A DNA stretch of 36,001 bases from Faecalibacterium sp. (GTDB lineage Bacteria > Bacillota > Clostridia > Oscillospirales > Ruminococcaceae): the NCBI GenBank assembly GCA_022652735.1, contig JALCRP010000020.1, positions 1 to 36,001 of the forward strand, written 5' to 3'. Under the pieces are notes generated by a model. That model was not told where the DNA came from. It saw only the letters and a list, made by a program, of their open reading frames with translations, and made no database searches. Of this stretch, positions 30,792 to 36,001 are shown in pieces. Position 1 is the stretch's first letter. Every line of letters begins with the position of its first letter. Made by a program: the position numbers and the translations under genes.

Positions 30792-30838
30792 AAAAAAGAA
30801 CGCTCCTTTTGGTTGTTTGTTTTAGACGAATTTTGCGG

Positions 30839-30844
30839 TATACT
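30839..30844 (+). promoter_or_regulatory. -10 box of the prmA promoter
   Basis: TATACT, 46 bases before the prmA ATG; the -35 region (TTGTTT at a long spacing) is weak. Confidence 0.45.
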
Positions 30845-30890
30845 CGTAAGGACAATAAGCAGGGCGAGCAGCCCTTTGGGAGGTATTCGG

Positions 30891-31805
30891 ATGGATTGGA
30901 CGGAAATTTGCGTCACCGTGCCGCAGCACGACGCCGAAACGGCGGAGGCGGTGGCGACGATGCTGGCCGACGGCGGTCTGTATATTGAGGATTACAGCGA
31001 CCTTGAAGCCGAGGTGGCCGAAATCGCACATGTCGATTTGATCGAAAAGGATTTGCTGGAAAAGCCAAAGGACCGCGTGATTTTGCATTTGTACCTTGCG
31101 CCGGGGTGCTCGCCTGCCGAGCTGACAGCCCCGCTTGCCGAGCGGCTGACGGCGGCCGGCGTCTCGTTTACGCTGGATGAATCGAAGATCAAGCAGGAAG
31201 ATTGGCAGAACGGCTGGCGCAAATATTATCACCCGATGGAGATCGGCCGGCGGCTGGCGATTGTGCCCTCCTGGCAGGAATATGATACCGACCGCGTAAA
31301 GCTCATCCTGGATCCCGGCCTTGCCTTTGGCACGGGCAGCCACGAGACGACGGCGCTGTGCCTCGCCGCGCTCGATGCGCGGGTAAAGGGCGGCGAGCGC
31401 ATGCTCGACATCGGCACGGGCAGCGGCATTTTGGCTATCGCGGCGCTAAAGCTCGGCGCCGCCGTGGCTGAGGGCGTCGACATCGACCCTGTCGCCGTGC
31501 GCACGGCCGGCGAAAACGCGGCCCGCAACGGCGTGGGCGAAAAGCTTACTGTTTTGGTAGGAGACCTTTCGGAAAAGGCAAGCGGCAAATACGATCTCAT
31601 CACGGCCAATATCGTTGCGGCCGCGATCGAGAGCCTCGCGCCCTCGGTGCCGGCGCTTTTGGCGCCAAACGGAACCTTTATCGCCTCGGGCATTATTGAT
31701 ACCCGCAAGGCGGAGGTAACCGCCGCGCTGGAAAAAGCCGGCCTCAAAGTGGCCGAAGTGCAGGAAAAACGCGGCTGGGAATGCCTGATCTGCCATCTTG
31801 CATGA
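30891..31805 (+). CDS. prmA: Ribosomal protein L11 methyltransferase
   Basis: A 304-residue SAM-dependent methyltransferase that methylates ribosomal protein L11. The N-terminal substrate-recognition domain (1-90) is followed by the family block DPGLAFGTGSHETT at about 140-153, the SAM-binding LDIGTGSGILAIAALKLGA, and TANIVAAAIESLAPSVPALL. The start MDWTEICVTV was chosen since GGGAGG lies 10 bases upstream; a longer frame adds 26 residues over the promoter. rsmE follows after 48 bases; this prmA-rsmE pairing is common in Firmicutes. Confidence 0.95.
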   Translation: MDWTEICVTVPQHDAETAEAVATMLADGGLYIEDYSDLEAEVAEIAHVDLIEKDLLEKPKDRVILHLYLAPGCSPAELTAPLAERLTAAGVSFTLDESKIKQEDWQNGWRKYYHPMEIGRRLAIVPSWQEYDTDRVKLILDPGLAFGTGSHETTALCLAALDARVKGGERMLDIGTGSGILAIAALKLGAAVAEGVDIDPVAVRTAGENAARNGVGEKLTVLVGDLSEKASGKYDLITANIVAAAIESLAPSVPALLAPNGTFIASGIIDTRKAEVTAALEKAGLKVAEVQEKRGWECLICHLA

Positions 31806-31853
31806 AAGGATTCTAGTCTTTTGAAAAGCACTTGTCAAGGAGGAATACCAACT

Positions 31854-32606
31854 ATGCCGCATCGCTATTTTACAAAAGAAATTGCCGGCGGGCATGCCGT
31901 GCTTTCCGGGGAGGATGCCCATCATCTGGCGCGCGTGATGCGGGCAAAGCTGGGCCAGACGGTGATTTTGTGCGATGGAAACGCCGTGGAATATACGGGC
32001 ACGATCACCGCGTTTGGGCCGGATACAGTCGAGTTCGCGGTAAGCGAAGGATACCCGACCGCGGCCGAGCCGGGCGTGGAAATGACATTGTTCGTCGGCT
32101 ATCCGAAGCAGGATAAGCTCGAACAGATTTTACAGCACGGCACCGAGCTGGGCATCGCACATTTTGTACCGTTTTTTTCGCGGTACTGCGTCGCCGCGCC
32201 GAAAAAAGAGGAGCAAAAAAACGCCCGCTATGCGCGCATTGTGCTGGAAGCGGCCAAGCAGGCCGGGCGCGGCGTAATCCCGGAGGTAGCCCTTGCGCTG
32301 GAAAACTTCGGGGCAGTGTGCCGCGCGCTCAAGGGCTTCGATGCCGTTTTGTTCTTTTACGAGTGCGGCGGGGTATCGCTGGCTTCGGCGCTGAAAGCGT
32401 ACCGTGCGGCAAAGCCCGGCACGGCCCCGCGCCCAAAGCTCGCGCTGATTACGGGCGCAGAGGGCGGGTTTGCCCCCGAAGAAGCGGCCGCTGCCGCCGC
32501 GGCCGGCGCCGTAACGGTTGGGCTTGGGCCGCGCATTTTGCGCTGTGAGACAGCCCCGTTGGCCGCCGCGGCCGCTGTGCTTGCGCTGACAGAGAATCTG
32601 GAATAA
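31854..32606 (+). CDS. rsmE: 16S rRNA m3U1498 methyltransferase
   Basis: A 250-residue SPOUT-class methyltransferase that N3-methylates U1498 of 16S rRNA. An N-terminal PUA-like domain (HRYFTKEI, EDAHHLARVMRAKLGQ) precedes the knotted SPOUT domain, with YPKQDKLEQILQHGTELGI, LITGAEGGFAPEEA and the terminal LGPRILRCETAPLAA knot motif. Length is standard. AAGGAGGA precedes the ATG. It is the second gene of the prmA-rsmE unit and ends just before a terminator. Confidence 0.96.
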   Translation: MPHRYFTKEIAGGHAVLSGEDAHHLARVMRAKLGQTVILCDGNAVEYTGTITAFGPDTVEFAVSEGYPTAAEPGVEMTLFVGYPKQDKLEQILQHGTELGIAHFVPFFSRYCVAAPKKEEQKNARYARIVLEAAKQAGRGVIPEVALALENFGAVCRALKGFDAVLFFYECGGVSLASALKAYRAAKPGTAPRPKLALITGAEGGFAPEEAAAAAAAGAVTVGLGPRILRCETAPLAAAAAVLALTENLE

Positions 32607-32623
32607 AAAACGATTCCGCATAA

Positions 32624-32681
32624 AAAACACGCCTTTCAAGGTTCTTCACCGGTTTTCCGGCGGCCTTGGAAGGCGTGTTTT
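32624..32681. terminator. Bidirectional terminator between rsmE and the Enzyme I homologue
   Basis: AAAACACGCCTT with CAAGG forms a long stem with CCTTGG and AAGGCGTGTTTT; T-rich tracts lie on both outer sides. It separates the convergent genes. Confidence 0.82.
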
Positions 32682-32715
32682 CTTTACAGAGAATTTGCGG
32701 CGCGGCCGCGTATTA

Positions 32716-34356
32716 TCACATCACGCTCGTTACGCGGGCAAGCGTACCGGAATCGGCCGAAACCAGCGCCTGCTTTACCGTTAAAATATGCTGCGCGGTG
32801 AGCGAGAATTGGTGGATGCCCTGCAAAAGGCACATCAGCGAAATTTCGGGCTTTTCCAGCGCAAGGCCGTTGGCAGAAATCGGGATGTTTGCGGCCGATG
32901 CGGCCTCGACGCTCATAGCGATCAGGCGGCGAATGGCGGGGCTGCCCGTTTGATAATAGGGCGAAAGCAGGCTGACGTTGCGGTCGGCCGCATGGGTATA
33001 CTGCACAAGATCGTTTAAGCCCAGCACAAAAAAACGGCACCCGAGCGGCGGGAAAAGCGAAGCCTCCAGGCAGGCGGCGGGCGTTTCAAGCGTGATGCCG
33101 AAGGCAAGATCTTCGGCAAACGGGATGCCCCGGCGGCGCAGCGAGTTTTTCGCATGCTCCACGCACGACATCGTGCGCGCCCAATCCTCGGTACAGCTAA
33201 TCATGGGCAGCACAACGGAAAGCGGGCCTTCGTGCCCGGCACGCAGCAGCGCGCAAAGTTGTGCCTCGAACAAATCCGGGTGGGCAAGGCAAAAGCGGAT
33301 GCCCCGCAGGCCAAGCTCGGGGTTCGGCTCAGGGTCGGCCAAAGGGCGCGTCGTCATATCGGCGCCAACATCAAAGGTGCGCACCGTAACGGGCGCGCCG
33401 CCCGCGGCTTTCAGGCAGGCGGCGTAAAAATCCGTCTGTGCCTGCTCGTCGGGTGCGCCGCCCTGCATCAGCAGATACTCGCTGCGGACAAGCCCCACGC
33501 CGGCTGCGCCGGCATCCAGCGCCGCGGAAATATCCTCGGGGCCAAAGCAGTTTGCCCAAAGCGTAAAGGGCTGGCCATCCCGTGTGCGGCATGGCAGCGC
33601 GCGCACGGCATCCAGCGTATCGGTTTTGGCCTGTGCCGCGCAGATGCGGCGGACGGCATCCTGCCGGGCCTCGGGCGTTGGGTCAAGCGTAAGGGTGCCG
33701 ACGTCGCCGTCCAAAATGGCGATGTGGCCGTCACAGTCCTCGAGAAAATCCGGCCCGAGCCGCACGATGCCGGGGATGCCCATGCTGCGCGCAATGATGG
33801 CGGCGTGGCTTTGGGGGCTGCCCTGCACGGTGACGGCGCCGCGGATCATGCCGTTTGCGCCGTTGACAAGATCGCTCGGAAGCAGCATTTCGCAGGCAAG
33901 AATGACGGGGTGATCGAGCGACGGCTTGCGGTGCGGCCGCCCATCCAAAATATCCACAACGCGGCGGCAGGCATCCAAAATATCGGCCGCGCGCAGCTGC
34001 ATGTATTCGTTATCCTGCAGCGCGCGCAGGCGGTCGGCGTTTTTGCGGCCCGTCTGCTCGACGGCACATGCCGCGCCCGCGCCATCCTCGATGCAGGCCT
34101 GCAAATCGTCCAGAAAGCCTTCGTCCTCCAAAAGGCAGCTTTGAAAAAAGAAAATGTCCTTGCTGCCTTGGTCGCCGGCCGTATCCTCAAGATTTTGCAG
34201 CTCCTCGCGCGCAAGGGCCAGCGAAGCCTCTAAACGCGCGCGCTCCTGATGCGGCTCCTCGATGATGCGCGAAAGCGTGGGGCTTGCGCGGTAGAGCCGG
34301 CGCAGCGGCGCAATCACAAGCCCGGGCGATGCACAAACACCGGAAAAAACTTTCAT
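32716..34356 (-). CDS. PTS Enzyme I homologue lacking the active-site cysteine
   Basis: A 546-residue protein with full Enzyme I layout: HPr-binding helical region (20-145), phospho-His domain with H184 in GSPQSHAAIIARSMGIPG, and a PEP-binding barrel. Enzyme I passes phosphate from PEP to HPr. PEP-site residues are mostly kept: R in GLVRSEYL, R in TVRTFDVGADM, E in TLETPAACL, ND in LGLNDLVQY and R in AADRN. The conserved CGE loop near the C-terminus (C502 in E. coli) reads ISANGLALEK here, with Ala495 at the cysteine position, and the lysine after GGD is Met. It is about 25 residues shorter than usual. It starts on ATGA overlapping the patatin gene stop. It may be inactive, slow or act on a different partner. 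Confidence 0.88.
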   Translation of the reverse strand: MKVFSGVCASPGLVIAPLRRLYRASPTLSRIIEEPHQERARLEASLALAREELQNLEDTAGDQGSKDIFFFQSCLLEDEGFLDDLQACIEDGAGAACAVEQTGRKNADRLRALQDNEYMQLRAADILDACRRVVDILDGRPHRKPSLDHPVILACEMLLPSDLVNGANGMIRGAVTVQGSPQSHAAIIARSMGIPGIVRLGPDFLEDCDGHIAILDGDVGTLTLDPTPEARQDAVRRICAAQAKTDTLDAVRALPCRTRDGQPFTLWANCFGPEDISAALDAGAAGVGLVRSEYLLMQGGAPDEQAQTDFYAACLKAAGGAPVTVRTFDVGADMTTRPLADPEPNPELGLRGIRFCLAHPDLFEAQLCALLRAGHEGPLSVVLPMISCTEDWARTMSCVEHAKNSLRRRGIPFAEDLAFGITLETPAACLEASLFPPLGCRFFVLGLNDLVQYTHAADRNVSLLSPYYQTGSPAIRRLIAMSVEAASAANIPISANGLALEKPEISLMCLLQGIHQFSLTAQHILTVKQALVSADSGTLARVTSVM

Positions 34357-35489
34357 ACAGGTTCCTCCGTCAAAGCAGTAAACGCAGCCGCAGCCAAATA
34401 TTCGGCGGGCGAAACGGCGGCCAGCGCGGCGGCGGCCGCATCCGGGCCGCCCGGCAAAAACAGCTTTTCCAGCCGCCGGTATTTTTCGAGCGGATAGGCC
34501 CGGATAAAGGCGGCGGCGAGCGTATCGGGAGAATAAATTTTGGTAGGGTCGACGCCGGCGGTGTTCGCCGCGCTTTCCAGCCAGATAAGCGGCTTATCCG
34601 TGCCGCCAAACAGCGCCTCGCCGGCCTTTTTTGCCAGTTTCAGCGCAGGAAAAGCCTTGGATAAGCGCGCCGTTAACGCATCAAAGCGCGCCGTCAGCGG
34701 CGCAAGCTGCGGCGCCACGGCTTTCGGCTCGATGGCATACGCCGTGCCGCGCATACGCCCAAACGCACGGAACGTATCGTTATAGCCAAGTTCCATATTT
34801 CGGCGCGCGGTTTCGGGCACAAAGCGGAAAAGCTCGCCCAAATCCCACCAGCTTTCGACGGTGACGGTGGGCAGATGCGTCAGGTTCGGGCGCGTAAGGC
34901 CCACGCCGTCGACATTGACGCACAAAAGCTCGTCGGCGCCCATACGCTGCGCCAAGCCGAAAGGCATGTTATCGCTGTAGCCGCCGTCGATAAACGTTTT
35001 GCCGTCGATCACGCGCGGGCGGATCGCAGGAAAACACGCCGCCGAGGCCATCAAATAATCGGCCAGCTTCCCTTTCGGGATTTCCTCCAAGGTAAGCTCC
35101 TGCGCGCGCAGGCCCCGCCGCTCGACCGTGACAAGGCCGAAGCGGATCGGCGCGGCACGAAGTTTTTCTTCATCCAGTACACGCTCGACGATGGCTTCGA
35201 GCGGCGTGACATCCAGCCCGCCGCCGCGCACAAGATCCTGTACAAAGGCGGAAAGCTGCGGCAGGGCCTTGCCCTCGGGCAGCTTCATTACATTTTCGTC
35301 GCCGATGGAAAGCCACATATCACGCGCCAGCTCGTAGGCATCCAGCGCAAACATCACGCCGTTCAGGCAGCCGACGCTGGTGCCCGTGATGATGTCGGGC
35401 CGCCAGCCAAGCTCGCACAGCGCGCGCCATACGCCGACCTGATAGCTGCCTTTTGCGCCGCCGCCCGCCAACACCAAAGCTTTTTTCAT
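34353..35489 (-). CDS. Patatin-like phospholipase
   Basis: A 378-residue patatin-family serine hydrolase. GGGAKGSYQ (9-17) is the oxyanion-hole loop, GTSVG (36-40) holds nucleophile S38, and FIDGGYSDNMP holds D168 of the Ser-Asp dyad. These enzymes release fatty acids from membrane lipids or other acyl esters. The patatin core covers about 1-240; the C-terminal 140 residues are not recognised. No signal peptide, so probably cytoplasmic. GGAGAGG lies upstream of the chosen ATG; a longer frame adds 11 basic residues. Its stop overlaps the Enzyme I homologue start by four bases, so translation is coupled. Confidence 0.92.
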   Translation of the reverse strand: MKKALVLAGGGAKGSYQVGVWRALCELGWRPDIITGTSVGCLNGVMFALDAYELARDMWLSIGDENVMKLPEGKALPQLSAFVQDLVRGGGLDVTPLEAIVERVLDEEKLRAAPIRFGLVTVERRGLRAQELTLEEIPKGKLADYLMASAACFPAIRPRVIDGKTFIDGGYSDNMPFGLAQRMGADELLCVNVDGVGLTRPNLTHLPTVTVESWWDLGELFRFVPETARRNMELGYNDTFRAFGRMRGTAYAIEPKAVAPQLAPLTARFDALTARLSKAFPALKLAKKAGEALFGGTDKPLIWLESAANTAGVDPTKIYSPDTLAAAFIRAYPLEKYRRLEKLFLPGGPDAAAAALAAVSPAEYLAAAAFTALTEEPV

Positions 35490-35526
35490 GGCTGCCCCTC
35501 TCCTTTTCCGGCGCCGCCCCATGCGA

Positions 35527-35584
35527 AACGCCCCGTATATGCTACATAAGCCATTTGCGGCTATTATAGCACATACGGGGCGTT
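35527..35584 (-). repeat. 58-base imperfect inverted repeat between nagB and the patatin gene
   Basis: AACGCCCCGTAT pairs with ATACGGGGCGTT, and inner bases TGCTA/TAGCA and AAGCC/GGCTA extend the stem. On the minus strand a TTTCG follows, so it may end nagB weakly. It also includes the -10 box of the patatin promoter. Confidence 0.6.
35563..35568 (-). promoter_or_regulatory. -10 box of the patatin/Enzyme I operon
   Basis: TATAAT on the minus strand, about 74 bases before the patatin ATG, inside the inverted repeat. The -35 region (TTTCCA at short spacing) is weak. Confidence 0.45.
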
Positions 35585-35612
35585 GGAAACTAGGGCAATA
35601 CCGTCCGGGCTC

Positions 35613-36001
35613 TTAAATTTTTGAAGCGGCCTCGGCATCCAGCACAAGCGTGAAATCCGGGTGCATCTGCAGGATAGAAGCCGGCACTTCGGGCGTGACA
35701 GGGCCAAAGAAAGCTGTCTTTACGATGTCAGCCTTGTTTGCGCCGTTTGCCACCATCAGCACCTTGCGCGCCTGCATGATGGATTTGATGCCCATTGTAT
35801 AGGCTTGGTGCGGCACGTCCTCTTTCTTTTCAAAAAAGCGCGTATTCGCTTCGATCGTGCTCTCGGTCAGATCGACGCAGTGGGTGCCCAGCTCAAACGC
35901 CGCGTTCGGCTCGTTAAAGCCGATGTGGCCATCCGGCCCGATGCCCAAAAGCTGCAAATCAATGCCGCCTACCTGATGGATGACGGCGTCATACTCTTTG
36001 C
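35613..36001 (-). CDS. nagB: Glucosamine-6-phosphate deaminase, C-terminal part (cut by window edge)
   Basis: 129 codons reach the right edge; the N-terminal half is outside. The visible part starts KEYDAVIHQVGGIDLQLLGIGPDGHIGFNEP, which contains the catalytic GxGxDGHIxFNEP block with Asp and His. It continues with LTESTIEANTRFF, QAYTMGIKSIMQARKVLM and the FFGPVTPEVPASILQMHPDFTLVLD tail. NagB converts glucosamine 6-phosphate to fructose 6-phosphate and ammonia, in amino-sugar catabolism. The apparent TTG start at 35957 is an internal leucine, not a start. It runs toward the patatin gene with 123 bases between. Confidence 0.95.
   Translation of the reverse strand, partial: KEYDAVIHQVGGIDLQLLGIGPDGHIGFNEPNAAFELGTHCVDLTESTIEANTRFFEKKEDVPHQAYTMGIKSIMQARKVLMVANGANKADIVKTAFFGPVTPEVPASILQMHPDFTLVLDAEAASKI

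Noticed and set aside
35613..35957. Complete short gene starting at TTG 35957
   Set aside because: The frame stays open to the window edge and codes the NagB residues before that point, so it is the end of a cut nagB, not a short gene.
1..36001. CRISPR array, tRNA, rRNA, prophage or toxin-antitoxin locus
   Set aside because: I looked for repeat-spacer patterns, tRNA-like cloverleaf ends, rRNA motifs, phage structural genes and small paired toxin/antitoxin genes and saw none. A covariance-model scan could still find a small RNA that I cannot see by eye.

Overview
The window looks like a chromosomal segment of a GC-rich Clostridia member, most likely an Oscillospirales-type gut anaerobe near Butyricicoccaceae/Agathobaculum. 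That placement is inferred from gene content: an oxygen-labile iron-sulfur serine dehydratase, an OPT peptide transporter, a DUF3842 protein, an Lgt-like protein of a clostridial type, Gram-positive promoters and strong AGGAGG ribosome sites. I see no rRNA, tRNA, CRISPR array or prophage. The only mobile DNA is the end of a probable IS5-type element at the left edge.

Layout. 1-123: end of an insertion sequence with the start of its transposase. 203-4014 (minus): a probable four-gene operon of DUF3842 protein, membrane protein, cytoplasmic GH13 alpha-amylase and lipoprotein. 4231-6590 (plus): galM and galE. 6708-9466 (minus): a Ser-rich anchored protein and a trigger factor with an eroded ribosome-binding signature. 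9617-13460 (plus): sdaAB-sdaAA, a MYG1-family hydrolase, a GIY-YIG/GNAT fusion and a DUF805 protein. 13512-17598 (plus): argG-argH-argC behind three ArgR-type operators. 17728-19213 (plus): acylphosphatase and a membrane diguanylate cyclase. 19410-20765 (minus): a surface protein with Big_2 repeats and a papain-like/C39-like domain. 21083-22339 (plus): an HD-domain protein and a FlK-like thioesterase. 22678-27131 (plus): OPT transporter, PqqD-like protein, membrane-anchored helical protein and the dipeptidase PepD. 27147-29346: a small minus-strand gene with a possible AUC start, then a DUF4190 protein and a divergent Lgt homologue. 29474-30791 (minus): PAP2 phosphatase and GNAT acetyltransferase. 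30891-32606 (plus): prmA and rsmE. 32716-35489 (minus): patatin-like lipase translationally coupled to an Enzyme I homologue lacking the active-site cysteine. 35613-36001: 3' part of nagB.

How the genes work together. Most of the window is central metabolism: starch oligomer and galactose use, serine deamination to pyruvate, the last steps of arginine synthesis, peptide uptake and cleavage, amino-sugar catabolism, and two translation-apparatus methyltransferases. The less ordinary points are: (1) the OPT/PqqD/anchored-protein/PepD cluster, with a PqqD fold but no radical SAM enzyme or precursor peptide; (2) three homologues of core enzymes that lack or change key residues (Tig, Lgt, Enzyme I); (3) a GIY-YIG/GNAT fusion; (4) a textbook ArgR operator array at argG. 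I found no clearly new defence or mobile system. The peptide cluster and the patatin/Enzyme I pair are the best candidates for something undescribed.
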